Shown in pieces: positions 28,946 through 36,721 of a stretch of DNA of 64,000 nucleotides. Under the pieces are notes generated by a model. The model did not search any database and was not told where the DNA came from. It worked only from the letters and a program-made list of their open reading frames with translations. Each line of letters opens with the position of its first letter. Positions within the stretch are counted from its first letter, which is position 1. Made by a program: the position numbers and the translations under genes. Source of the DNA: Kineosphaera limosa NBRC 100340 (GTDB lineage: Bacteria > Actinomycetota > Actinomycetes > Actinomycetales > Dermatophilaceae); contig NZ_BAHD01000039.1 in the NCBI RefSeq assembly GCF_000298215.1, forward strand, positions 1 through 64,000. Direction: 5' to 3'.

Positions 28946-28979
28946 GCAAACGTCTGCGCAGTCAAGCAAACGTCTGCGC
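28946..28979 (-). promoter_or_regulatory. Tandem operator candidate upstream of the M20 operon
   Basis: GCAAACGTCTGCGC occurs exactly twice, at 28946-28959 and 28966-28979, a period of 20 bp, close to two turns of the helix. The core GCAAACGTCTGC is itself an imperfect palindrome (10 of 12 positions symmetric). This is what binding sites for a LacI- or GntR-type dimer look like. No regulator gene lies next to the operon. The remaining sequence between 28890 and 29082 shows no gene. Confidence 0.6.
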
Positions 28980-29070
28980 GCTGCGCACCGGGACATCCCA
29001 CGCTGTGAGCAGGACCTTCCCCACCGGCAGGACCGCCCAGCTGACCCTCGTGCATGATCGAGGTCGCGCC

Positions 29071-29076
29071 TAGAAT
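29071..29076 (+). promoter_or_regulatory. -10 box of the antitoxin gene, leaderless configuration
   Basis: TAGAAT, then exactly 6 nt, then the ATG at 29083, with no ribosome site. It matches the layout ahead of guaB base for base in the hexamer. Confidence 0.6.
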
Positions 29077-29082
29077 GAACTT

Positions 29083-29349
29083 ATGACCTTGACTGCATCC
29101 GAGTTCTACGAGGCTGGACTGGCCCTTCCTCCGTCGGTGCGCAAGGACGTGGCACTACGCCTGCTGGATTCCATCGAGGCCCCCGAGAGCGCAACGCCCA
29201 GCACGGTTGATGACTCGTGGACGAGCGAGATCGAGTTGCGGATCGATGACATCCTTAGCGGCACGGTAGAGACGGTTCCGCACGAGGACGTTGTTGCCCG
29301 TCTGGCCGAGCGAAGGGCCTCCCGTCGTGCCGCGCGCCGTCAGTCGTGA
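29083..29349 (+). CDS. Addiction-module antitoxin (ParD/RelB-like, TIGR02574 type)
   Basis: 88 aa. The pattern FYEAGLALPPSVRKDVALRLLDSIEAP...SWTSEIELRIDDILSGTVETVPHEDVVARLAERR is that of the 'putative addiction module component' antitoxins: a helical N-terminal segment and a C-terminal tail that wraps the toxin. It is paired with a ParE/RelE-type toxin gene that starts inside its stop codon (GTGA). Transcription probably starts at or near the ATG (TAGAAT 6 nt upstream). Antitoxins of this kind repress their own operon. Confidence 0.82.
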   Translation: MTLTASEFYEAGLALPPSVRKDVALRLLDSIEAPESATPSTVDDSWTSEIELRIDDILSGTVETVPHEDVVARLAERRASRRAARRQS

Positions 29350-29975
29350 GCTGGTCGATCCGGTGGCATCCCGAAGCTGAGGCGGAGTTCGACAGCGAGA
29401 TCAGTTGGTATGACGACCGCGAAGAGGGGCTTGGCGATCGGTTCGAGAGCCTGGTCCTGGAGTCTGTGGCTGACTGCGCGGACCACCCAGAAGCCTGGAG
29501 CGTGTGGCCGGGATGGGATCGCCATCCAATCGTCCGGGCGAAGAGCGTTCGTGACTTTCCCTTCCGGATCGTCTACTTCAGTCGCGGCGGCAGCTTGACG
29601 ATCGCCCATACCAAGCGACGGCCCGGCTACTGGCAGGGGCAGAGTGAACAACAGCCCAGACGTCGGATGAGCGGTCCCCACGTTCGGTTGTCCAGTGGTC
29701 GGGGCCAAACGCCCGGATCCCGAGTGGTCACTTTTCGGGGCCAGTGGTCGAAATTTCGTGACAACTCGAGGGCGAAAGTGACAACTCGGCGCGGCGGAAG
29801 TGACGACTCGACCTCCGTAATGACGACTCGGCGCGCGCCGTCAGCCGGCGGCGGCCTGGATGGCGGTGAGGGCGATGGTGTACTCGATGTCTTCGACGAG
29901 GGCGCCGCGGGAGAGGTCGTTGACGGGGGCGGCGATGCCTTGCAGCATCGGGCCGACGGAGATGACCGACGCTGA
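29346..29975 (+). CDS. ParE/RelE-type toxin with a run-on C-terminus
   Basis: 209 codons, but only the first ~98 residues are the toxin: MSWSIRWHPEAEAEFDSEISWYDD, the conserved core VRAKSVRDFPFRIVYFSRGG and the usual end TIAHTKRRPGYW. Toxins of this family normally stop just after this GYW. Here the frame lacks a stop, passes through repeat copy 2 from about residue 125 and continues antisense to the end of pta. The tail has no recognisable domain. The GTG start overlaps the antitoxin stop. Whether the toxin still works with a ~110-residue tail is doubtful; the stop was probably lost when the adjacent DNA was joined. Confidence 0.72.
   Translation: MSWSIRWHPEAEAEFDSEISWYDDREEGLGDRFESLVLESVADCADHPEAWSVWPGWDRHPIVRAKSVRDFPFRIVYFSRGGSLTIAHTKRRPGYWQGQSEQQPRRRMSGPHVRLSSGRGQTPGSRVVTFRGQWSKFRDNSRAKVTTRRGGSDDSTSVMTTRRAPSAGGGLDGGEGDGVLDVFDEGAAGEVVDGGGDALQHRADGDDRR
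29720..29833. repeat. Dispersed GACGACTCGG repeat, copy 2
   Basis: CCGAGTGGTCACTTTTCGG, CCAGTGGTCGAAATTTCG, CGTGACAACTCG, GAAAGTGACAACTCGGCG follow in the same order as in copy 1 (24637-24720), then two further half-sites (GGAAGTGACGACTCG, GTAATGACGACTCGGCG). It lies between the toxin core and the pta stop, and is read through by the toxin frame. The two copies frame a 5-kb block. Confidence 0.75.
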
Positions 29976-31913
29976 GCGCTGCACGGCCTTGTAGGTGGTG
30001 TTGCCCGTGTTGAGGTCCGGGAAGATGAAGACGTTGGCGTTGCCGGCGACCGGCGAGTCGGGCGCCTTCGATTTCGCCACGGACGCCGTGGTGGCCGCGT
30101 CGTACTGCAGCGGCCCGTCGACGAGGATGTCGGGGCGCAGCTCCTTGACGAGTTCCGTTGCGCGGGCGACCTTCTGCACGTCCGCGCCGGCACCCGAGGA
30201 GCCCGTTGAGAAGGAGATCATCGCCACCCGCGGTTCGATACCAAAGGCGGTGGCCGAGTCGGCGCTCTGGATGGCGATGTCAGCGAGTTCTTCGGCGTTG
30301 GGGTCCGGGTTGATCGCGCAGTCGCCGTAGACGACCACCTCGTCGGGCAGGCCCATGAAGAACACCGAGGACACGAGCTTCGCGCCGGGCTTGGTGCCCA
30401 GAATCTGCAGCGCCGGGCGCACGGTGTTGGCGGTCGTGTGCACAGCCCCGCTGACCAGGCCGTCGACCTCTCCCAGGTAGACCATCATCGTGCCCAGCAC
30501 GACGGTGTCGCTGAGCTGGTCGACGGCGATCTGCTCGGTCATCCCCTTGTGCCGGCGGCGCTCCACCAGCGCGGGAATGTAGCGCGGCGCGGCCTCGACC
30601 GGGTCGATGATCTCGATGCCCTCCGGCAACTCCAGCCCCAGCGACGACGCCACGGCCTCGACCTCCGCGGGCGCCGCCAGCAGCACACAGCGGGCCACGC
30701 CCTTCTCCGCGCAGATCACGGCGGCCTGCACCGTGCGGGGTTCGGCCCCCTCCGGCAGCACGATCCGCTTGTTCGCCACCCGCGAGCGCACGGTCAGCTC
30801 CCGCCGGAACGCCGCCGGCGACAGACGCCGCGTACCCGACGACTCGGCCAGCCCCGCCAGCCAGTCCTCGTTGAAGTTGTCCGCCGTCAGCTGCATGACC
30901 ACCTGGGTGCGGGGCTCGTCGTCGTCCGCGATGCCCTTGTTCATGTGCACGATCTGGTTCGCGGTGTCGAACGTCTGGCCCTGCGCGAGCAGCATCGGCA
31001 GTCCCGTCGCCAGCGCCGGCTGACACATGGCCATCAGCTTGGGGTCCGGCGTCAGACCGGCCGTGAGTACCATCCCGGCCAGCCGCGTACCGTTCATCGC
31101 GGCCAGGCAGGCAGCCAGCAGCACGTCGTGCCGGTCGCCGGGCACGACCACCAGACGACCCTCCGTGAGCACCGACAGGCTGCCGAGCACGCTCTGCGCC
31201 ATGATCGCGTTCGCCCGGATGCGGCGGTCCAGGTCGCCCTGCGACAGCACCGTCAACCTCAGCTCGCGCTGCATGTCCCGCACCCGTGGCCACGTCGCCT
31301 CCGCGAGATAGGGCACGGCCCCGACGAGCCGAATCCCCTGCTGGGCCAACGCGGTGCGGTAAGCCTCGATCCCCGGCCCAGAGCCGTCCGTCGGCACGCG
31401 CGTCAGCACCGCGCCGATGACTCGGCTGATCTCCCCGCCGACGCGGTAGCTCGCCTCCGCGCCCGCCATGAGCGAGACGACGTGCTCGACGCTGTGCCCG
31501 TGCGCCGAGGCGACGAGCACGACCTCCGCATCGAGCGACTTGGCCAGCGCGATGTTGATGCGCCCCGAATACGTGTGCTCCTCGGTCGGCACGAGCCCCT
31601 CGATGACGACGACGTCGTGCTGGGACAGCACGTCTTCGCCGTGGCTCAACACCCGCTCCATGAGGTCGTCGTCGTGCCCGCGGGCGAACGCATGCTCGGT
31701 CTCCGTCGCAGAGATCGGGTCCGGCGGGTTGAGGTCGGTGACCAGCCGCACGAGGTCCGTCGTGTGATCGGGGTGCCCGTGGGTGGCCTGCGCCAGCGGC
31801 TTGAGGTAGCCGACGTCGATGCCGCGCTCGTCGAGGGCGTGGATGAGCCCCAGGCACGTGGAGCTCAGCCCGGAGTCGTGGCTGGTCGGGGCGAGCAGGA
31901 TGCGGCGCGTCAT
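29841..31913 (-). CDS. pta: Phosphate acetyltransferase
   Basis: About 690 aa, long three-domain Pta. It interconverts acetyl-CoA and acetyl phosphate. N-terminal domain TRRILLAPTSHDSGLSSTCLGLIHALDERG, middle DRTGG-type domain LVVVPGDRHDVLLAACLAAMNGTRLAGMVLT, and a catalytic domain with all consensus stretches: RIVLPEGAEPRTVQAA, DGLVSGAVHTTANTVRPALQILGTKPG, VYGDCAINPDPNAEELADIAIQSADSA, SFSTGSSGAGADV, DGPLQYDAA, FPDLNTGNTTYKAVQR, GPMLQGIAAPVNDLSRGA. The start at 31913 follows the ackA stop by 44 nt, so the order is ackA-pta, the reverse of many bacteria. The frame runs on upstream to 32531 antisense-free of meaning and is not used. Confidence 0.95.
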   Translation of the reverse strand: MTRRILLAPTSHDSGLSSTCLGLIHALDERGIDVGYLKPLAQATHGHPDHTTDLVRLVTDLNPPDPISATETEHAFARGHDDDLMERVLSHGEDVLSQHDVVVIEGLVPTEEHTYSGRINIALAKSLDAEVVLVASAHGHSVEHVVSLMAGAEASYRVGGEISRVIGAVLTRVPTDGSGPGIEAYRTALAQQGIRLVGAVPYLAEATWPRVRDMQRELRLTVLSQGDLDRRIRANAIMAQSVLGSLSVLTEGRLVVVPGDRHDVLLAACLAAMNGTRLAGMVLTAGLTPDPKLMAMCQPALATGLPMLLAQGQTFDTANQIVHMNKGIADDDEPRTQVVMQLTADNFNEDWLAGLAESSGTRRLSPAAFRRELTVRSRVANKRIVLPEGAEPRTVQAAVICAEKGVARCVLLAAPAEVEAVASSLGLELPEGIEIIDPVEAAPRYIPALVERRRHKGMTEQIAVDQLSDTVVLGTMMVYLGEVDGLVSGAVHTTANTVRPALQILGTKPGAKLVSSVFFMGLPDEVVVYGDCAINPDPNAEELADIAIQSADSATAFGIEPRVAMISFSTGSSGAGADVQKVARATELVKELRPDILVDGPLQYDAATTASVAKSKAPDSPVAGNANVFIFPDLNTGNTTYKAVQRSASVISVGPMLQGIAAPVNDLSRGALVEDIEYTIALTAIQAAAG

Positions 31914-31957
31914 GCGCGGGGCCTTCCGGGTCGGAGTGGATGCGGCAGGGCGGTGGT

Positions 31958-33193
31958 TCAGCGGGTGAGCGCGGCGGCGTCGCGGGCGATGACCAGCTCT
32001 TCGTCGGTCGGCACGACGATCGCGACGGGTGCCCGGGTGCTGTCGGGATCGCGGGTGATGATGCCGCCCTCGCCGCGGATGCAGCGTTGGTTGGCGGCCG
32101 GGTCGACCTCCAGACCGAGGTAGCGCAGGTGACCGAGGGTCGCGCTGCGCACGGTCGTGCTGTTCTCGCCGATGCCGCCGGTGAACACGAGCGCGTCGAG
32201 GCCCTGTAGCGGCACCATCAGCGCGGCGATGTATTTGGCCAGGCGGTAGGTGAACACCTCGATGGCCAGTTGGGCGCGCTCGTCGCCGGCCTCGGCGGCC
32301 TCGTCGAGGGTGCGCATGTCGTTGCTGATGCCGGAGAGGCCGAGCAGCCCGCTGCGCTTGTTGAGGTCGGCGGTGATCGCAGAGATGTCGGCGCCGGTGC
32401 GGTCGTGGATGTAGCCGAGCACCCCGGGGTCGAGGTCGCCGGAGCGGGTGCCCATGACGAGGCCCTCGAGCGGGGTCAGGCCCATCGAGGTGTCGAGGCT
32501 GCGGCCGCCCTTGACGGCGGCCAGGGAGCACCCGTTGCCCAGGTGCGCGGTGACCAGGCGCAGCCCGGGGTCGCCGTAGCGGCCCAGCTCACGGGCCGCC
32601 CGCGCGCTGACGTAGCGGTGCGAGGTGCCGTGGAAGCCGTAGCGGCGTACCCCGTAGTCACGGGCCCACTCGGCGGGCACGGCGTACCGGTAGGCCTGGG
32701 CGGGCATCGTCTGGTGGAACGCCGTGTCGAAGACCGCGACGTGCGGCACATCGGGCAGCACCGCGCGGGCGGCCTCGACGCCCGCGATGTTCGCCGGATT
32801 GTGCAGGGGTGCCAGGGGGATGCACTCGCGGACCGCGTCCATCGCCTCCTCGTCGAGGACGACGGAGGCCGAGAACGCCTCTCCGCCGTGGACGACGCGG
32901 TGGCCGGTGGCGACGAGCTCGACCGCGTGTTCGCGGGCCCACTCCTGCACGGCCGCCAGCGCGACGGCCAGCACCCCGCGGTGGCCGGTGTCATCACCCA
33001 GTTCCAGCGCTGCGGCCTGGCCGAATTGCCCGTCGGTGCCGACGAACCGTACGGAGGCGCTGGCCTCACGGGTGCCGACGCGTTCGGCGAGGCCGGTGAC
33101 GAGCCGGGCGCCGTTCTGCGGGTCGACCACCGCGAACTTCAACGAGGAACTGCCACAGTTCAGGACGAGCACGGCCGACGTCACGAAGGTCAC
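31958..33193 (-). CDS. ackA: Acetate kinase
   Basis: About 411 aa. It makes ATP and acetate from acetyl phosphate, or the reverse. Family stretches: VLVLNCGSSSLKF, GHRVVHGGEAFSAS, AVFDTAFHQTMPAQAYRYAVP, YGFHGTSHRYVS, VTAHLGNGCSLAAVKGGRSLDTSMG, GLVMGTRSGDLDPGVL and FTGGIGENSTTVR. Several GTGs near 33193, 33184 and 33172 could start the protein; the start is taken at 33193, though one of the shorter ones would place VLVLNCGSSS nearer the N-terminus, as is typical. First gene of the ackA-pta unit; the 303-bp gap upstream holds its promoter. Confidence 0.95.
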   Translation of the reverse strand: MTFVTSAVLVLNCGSSSLKFAVVDPQNGARLVTGLAERVGTREASASVRFVGTDGQFGQAAALELGDDTGHRGVLAVALAAVQEWAREHAVELVATGHRVVHGGEAFSASVVLDEEAMDAVRECIPLAPLHNPANIAGVEAARAVLPDVPHVAVFDTAFHQTMPAQAYRYAVPAEWARDYGVRRYGFHGTSHRYVSARAARELGRYGDPGLRLVTAHLGNGCSLAAVKGGRSLDTSMGLTPLEGLVMGTRSGDLDPGVLGYIHDRTGADISAITADLNKRSGLLGLSGISNDMRTLDEAAEAGDERAQLAIEVFTYRLAKYIAALMVPLQGLDALVFTGGIGENSTTVRSATLGHLRYLGLEVDPAANQRCIRGEGGIITRDPDSTRAPVAIVVPTDEELVIARDAAALTR

Positions 33194-33289
33194 GGTGCGA
33201 GGCTACCCGCCGATCAAGGTGCAGCAACGCTCGGCGTGGGGCTGCCCCGGACGGTCCGCCGGGTGTCACCAAAAGGCCATCTCTAATTT

Positions 33290-33320
33290 GTTGCACGAGA
33301 AGCCCTTTGCCTCGAGCAAC
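33290..33320. promoter_or_regulatory. Inverted repeat between ackA and the acyltransferase gene
   Basis: GTTGCACGAG (33290-33299) and CTCGAGCAAC (33311-33320) pair at 9 of 10 positions around 11 nt. It lies in the AT-richer part of the 303-bp divergent gap 33194-33496, followed by TTACCATATGGTGA (33329-33343, itself palindromic around CATATG). The position, about 100 bp before ackA, suits a regulator binding site; no gene was seen in the gap. Confidence 0.45.
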
Positions 33321-33496
33321 GATCGGCCGTTACCATATGGTGATCTGATTCCATCCACACCCCCTACGACATCCGCTCGCGACATCGCCGTCCGACACTC
33401 GGGAGCTTCCCCTCCGGTGGATCGACCCTGTGGTCTCACCTGCTATCGGCTCCCGGCGGAGGCCGCGGTGTGACCCCCTGTGAAAGAGCACTTGTC

Positions 33497-34777
33497 ATGT
33501 CGATAGTCCAGCGCGCCTCCGACGCGCAGCGTTCCCGCGCCGACGCAGCGAGCCCGCCTCCTGCCACGGCCTCCACGCCGCCGCCGCGCATGGACTGGAT
33601 CGACATGTCGCGGGCGGTGGCCGTCGTCGCGGTGGTCCTCTTTCACGCGAGCATCGGGCACTACTACCTCATGGAGCATTCCGCCGAGGGCGTCGTGGCG
33701 TGGTGGGACCGGGTCAACCAGATCGTGACGACCGTGCGGATGCCGCTGCTGTTCGCCATATCGGGCATGCTCGCGGCCGGCAAGATCCGGCGCGGTTTCC
33801 GCGGTGGCCGCGCGATCGAGGCCGCCGTCACCAACTACTACCTGTACGTCGTGTGGCTGCTCGTTTTCGGCGCGATGCTGCTGCTGGCCGGCGACCGGCC
33901 GGTGCCGTTCCGCGTCGACAGCTTCAGCGTGTACCTGCAGGAGTTCTACCAGCCGAACAGCCCCCTCTGGTACGTGTTCGCACTCGCGATCTACCTGGTC
34001 GCGTTCACGGCGCTGCGGCGCGTGCACCCCGGCGTCGTGCTCGGCGGCCTACTCGCGCTGCACCTGGTGTCGACGCAGCTGTACACGCTGGAGAGTCCGC
34101 TGTGGACCCGCGCGCTGTCGTACTCCATCTACTTCGGCCTCGGTGTGTACGGCAAGCAGTTCCTCACGCAGGTCGCGGCGCGGCCGATCCTCGCGTCCCT
34201 GGCGCTGGCCAGCGGCTACCTGGTGTACCAGCAGATCGGCATGACCAAGCTCATGAGCTTGGAGCCTCCGTCGGTGGTCGACGCGTTCTTGACGATGGCG
34301 CTGTACGTGCTCGCGGGCATCGGCATGGTCGGCATCACCGGCATGCTGTCGCGGGCCCGGCCGTGGGCCGTCGTCGGGCGCTTCATCGGCAAGCACACCC
34401 TCGGCATCTACGTGCTGCACATCCCGGTCATCGTGGTCATCAACCTGGGGCAGTTCGGCCCGTTCGGCACGCTGCGCGACCTCGTCGCGACCAGCCCGCT
34501 CGTCGACGTGCTGTACCCGCTCATCATCACCGCGATCATCGTGCCGATCTGCATCGCCTGCCAGATGCTCGCGCCGAAGGTCGGCCTCGGTGCCCTGTTC
34601 GCGATGCCCGCGCCGCTGCGTCGGCAGACCGAGCGGGCTCGGGTCGCGCTCGCCGCGCGGTACCCGGTGGAGGCAAAGTCGGCGAAGGCCGCTGCGAGCG
34701 AGACGGCGTCGGCGCAGGCCGAGGGCGCGTCGACAACGGCAGGCGCCGCTGAGCCCGAGGGCGTCGGTCGCCGCTGA
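33497..34777 (+). CDS. Acyltransferase 3 family membrane protein
   Basis: About 426 aa, with about ten membrane segments. MDWIDMSRAVAVVAVVLFHASIGHYY holds the conserved His of the FHA motif, and RMPLLFAISGMLAAGKIRRGF and FIGKHTLGIYVLHIPVIVVIN are typical of the family. These enzymes add acyl groups to exported sugars or lipids. A Pro/Ala-rich N-terminus (SPPPATASTPPP) and a charged Ala-rich C-terminal tail of about 50 residues lie in the cytoplasm. The ATG at 33497 is preferred over a GTG at 33470. Divergent from ackA and followed closely by menE. Confidence 0.85.
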   Translation: MSIVQRASDAQRSRADAASPPPATASTPPPRMDWIDMSRAVAVVAVVLFHASIGHYYLMEHSAEGVVAWWDRVNQIVTTVRMPLLFAISGMLAAGKIRRGFRGGRAIEAAVTNYYLYVVWLLVFGAMLLLAGDRPVPFRVDSFSVYLQEFYQPNSPLWYVFALAIYLVAFTALRRVHPGVVLGGLLALHLVSTQLYTLESPLWTRALSYSIYFGLGVYGKQFLTQVAARPILASLALASGYLVYQQIGMTKLMSLEPPSVVDAFLTMALYVLAGIGMVGITGMLSRARPWAVVGRFIGKHTLGIYVLHIPVIVVINLGQFGPFGTLRDLVATSPLVDVLYPLIITAIIVPICIACQMLAPKVGLGALFAMPAPLRRQTERARVALAARYPVEAKSAKAAASETASAQAEGASTTAGAAEPEGVGRR

Positions 34778-34817
34778 GCGCCAAACTCTCGTACCGGATG
34801 TCGATCGTGCTGCGTTG

Positions 34818-36008
34818 ATGTCGATCGTCGGGTTGCCCCTGGGTGCCGATCTGCGCGCCGCGTTGCCGGCGTTGCAGGTGATGCTCGACGGCTCCGGTCC
34901 GCTGTTGCTGCCGTTTGCGGAGGGTGCGGCCGCGCCGGATCTTCTGACCTCGGGCGACTCGTCGGTCGGGCCCGCGTCGGGTGTGGCGGTGGGGACCTCG
35001 GGTTCGACGGGCTCACCGAAGCGAGCGATTCTGCCGACGGCCGCGCTGCGGGCCAGCGCGGAGGCGACGCATCAGGTGCTCGGCGGTCCGGGTCGCTGGC
35101 TGCTGGCGCTGCCGCCGGAGCACATCGCGGGCCTGCAGGTCATCCTGCGGTCGCTGCTGTCCGGGCACGACCCGGCGTTACTGGCTCCGGGGCCGTTCAC
35201 CGCCCAACGCTTCACTCAGGCCGTGGCTGACGCTCGCGCCGAGGCAGTCGCCCCGCGGTACGTGTCCCTTGTGCCGACCCAGCTCGGCCGGCTGCTCGAC
35301 GACCCGGCGGGCCGCGGGGCTCTGGCGACCTTCGACGCCGTGCTCGTCGGCGGCGCGGCCACCCCCGCGCAGCTCGTGGAGCGCGCCAGGGACGCCGGCG
35401 CCCGAATCGTCCGCACGTACGGCATGAGCGAGACCGCGGGCGGCTGTGTGTACGACGGCCGCCCGCTGCCCGGGGTGCGGGTGCGACTGGAGGCCGAGGA
35501 CGACGGCGCGGGACGCATCGTCCTCGGTGGGCCGACGGTCGCGGCTGGCTATCTCGGCCTGCCCTCCGAGAGCCCCGCGGCTCAGGCGTTTAGCGCTGAT
35601 GGGCAGGGCTGTTGGTTCCGCACCGACGACCTGGGTGAGCTGCGCGACGGGGTATTGACCGTGCGGGGGCGCCTGGACGACGTCATCGTGACCGGCGGCC
35701 TGAAAGTCGCGGCCCACGTCGTCGCCGAGGCTTTGGCGGCCGAGCTGCCTGATCTCACAAGCCTTGTACTCGGCCTGCCCGACGACCGTTGGGGCCAGGT
35801 CGTCACCGCAGTGGTCGTCGCCACCGGGCCGGCCGCCGACACGGTCCGCGCCACCTGGCCCGAGACCCTCGACCGCCTGCGCCACCGTCTCCCCGCGCAC
35901 GCACTCCCTCGCCGCCTCGAAATCGTCCCCGAGCTGCCCCTACGCGGCCCCGGCAAACCGGACCTGGCGGCTCTGCGTAGTGCGCTGAACAACGCAGAAG
36001 AACTCTGA
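34818..36008 (+). CDS. menE: o-Succinylbenzoate-CoA ligase
   Basis: About 396 aa, short for an acyl-adenylate ligase but usual for actinobacterial MenE. It activates o-succinylbenzoate for MenB. The AMP-binding motif is VAVGTSGSTGSPKRAIL, followed by RTYGMSETAGGCVYDGRPLPGVRV, RTDDLGEL, RGRLDDVIVTGGLKV, and LRGPGKPDLAALR with the C-terminal Lys. The ATG at 34818 lies 40 nt after the acyltransferase stop; upstream extensions of the frame overlap that gene and are not used. Confidence 0.9.
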   Translation: MSIVGLPLGADLRAALPALQVMLDGSGPLLLPFAEGAAAPDLLTSGDSSVGPASGVAVGTSGSTGSPKRAILPTAALRASAEATHQVLGGPGRWLLALPPEHIAGLQVILRSLLSGHDPALLAPGPFTAQRFTQAVADARAEAVAPRYVSLVPTQLGRLLDDPAGRGALATFDAVLVGGAATPAQLVERARDAGARIVRTYGMSETAGGCVYDGRPLPGVRVRLEAEDDGAGRIVLGGPTVAAGYLGLPSESPAAQAFSADGQGCWFRTDDLGELRDGVLTVRGRLDDVIVTGGLKVAAHVVAEALAAELPDLTSLVLGLPDDRWGQVVTAVVVATGPAADTVRATWPETLDRLRHRLPAHALPRRLEIVPELPLRGPGKPDLAALRSALNNAEEL

Positions 36009-36066
36009 GATCTTCAGACTCGGTGGACCTGGGCCACGGGGCACGACAGGAGATCAGGACCCGCCC

Positions 36067-36270
36067 CTAACGTCGAGATCTCCGCAGGGTCGTCCTCCAA
36101 CGAAGGAAGGACACGCAGGCGACGCCACCGGCAACGCCCGACACGAAACCGAGGTACGGAGTTCTCACCGCCTCGCCCCAGATAGAGAATGCGATCAAAG
36201 CTATGCCTGCCCCCGTCAACATCGCAGCAAGAACTCCCAACGCGATCTCCAACGGGCTGTTCTTCAACAT
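36067..36270 (-). CDS. Small two-span membrane protein, unknown function
   Basis: 67 aa. MLKNSPLEIALGVLAAMLTGAGIALIAFSIWG and TPYLGFVSGVAGGVACVSFLRW are two clear membrane spans, and the end is strongly basic (RTTLRRSRR), so the C-terminus should be inside. It is less GC-rich than the genes around it. No strong ribosome site was seen and I do not recognise a family. It lies 34 nt downstream of the VapC gene on the same strand and could be co-transcribed with it. Confidence 0.45.
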   Translation of the reverse strand: MLKNSPLEIALGVLAAMLTGAGIALIAFSIWGEAVRTPYLGFVSGVAGGVACVSFLRWRTTLRRSRR

Positions 36271-36304
36271 ATTGGCGTCCCGTAAACCAAGCCCCAGGCG
36301 GCGG

Positions 36305-36721
36305 TCATGAAGTGGCGACGTCGGCGGGGTGGACGCGGCGCAGGCCCGGCACCTGATCGAAGTCGCGGTCCAGCGAGACGATCTCGGTGAAGCCGGCGCC
36401 CAGCGCCGTGGCCGCATGCACGGCGTCGCGGCCGCGCGCGTGTCCCTCCCCCACGATCCGCCGCGAGACCCGCAGGGTCGGCGCGTCGAAGTCGTGCCAC
36501 GTGACCAGCGCATCGACGGCGTCGAACTCGGCCACGGCATCGTCGCGAGCGGCCATCCGGAGCCGGTGAAACAGGAACTCCTGACCGCCCTCGACGCTCA
36601 GGTGGAATTCGATCTCGCCGTCCTGCGCCCGCTCGAGGAGCGCCACACAGGCTTCCCGGTCGGGATGTGGCGCACCGAAGGCACGGAGCAGCACGACGGG
36701 GTCGAGGAATAGGGCGGTCAT
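36305..36721 (-). CDS. vapC: VapC-type PIN-domain toxin
   Basis: 138 aa. PIN-domain ribonuclease, usually cleaving tRNA or rRNA. Acidic residues of the active site are seen in MTALFLDPVVLLRAF, GGQEFLFHRL, GRDAVHAATALGAG and SLDRDFDQV. The ATG overlaps the antitoxin stop by 4 nt (ATGA), the normal VapBC layout. Length and motifs are complete, so the toxin looks intact, unlike the remnant at 54.6 kb. Confidence 0.85.
   Translation of the reverse strand: MTALFLDPVVLLRAFGAPHPDREACVALLERAQDGEIEFHLSVEGGQEFLFHRLRMAARDDAVAEFDAVDALVTWHDFDAPTLRVSRRIVGEGHARGRDAVHAATALGAGFTEIVSLDRDFDQVPGLRRVHPADVATS

Noticed and set aside
24637-29833. The 5-kb block as an insertion sequence or transposon
   Set aside because: No transposase, integrase or recombinase gene is present, and the flanking repeats are multi-site, not simple terminal repeats. 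An island is still possible and is reported as such.
29640-29975. A second functional domain in the toxin's long C-terminus
   Set aside because: The tail is made of repeat DNA and the antisense of the pta end, without hydrophobic pattern or conserved motif.
31914-32531. An N-terminal extension of Pta upstream of 31913
   Set aside because: It would overlap ackA in another frame and is Arg/His-rich shadow sequence; the ATG at 31913 gives the normal Pta start MTRRILLAPTSHDSG.
34590-34817. An earlier start for menE inside the acyltransferase gene
   Set aside because: The extra residues are Arg-rich frame shadow; the ATG at 34818 gives the expected N-terminus.
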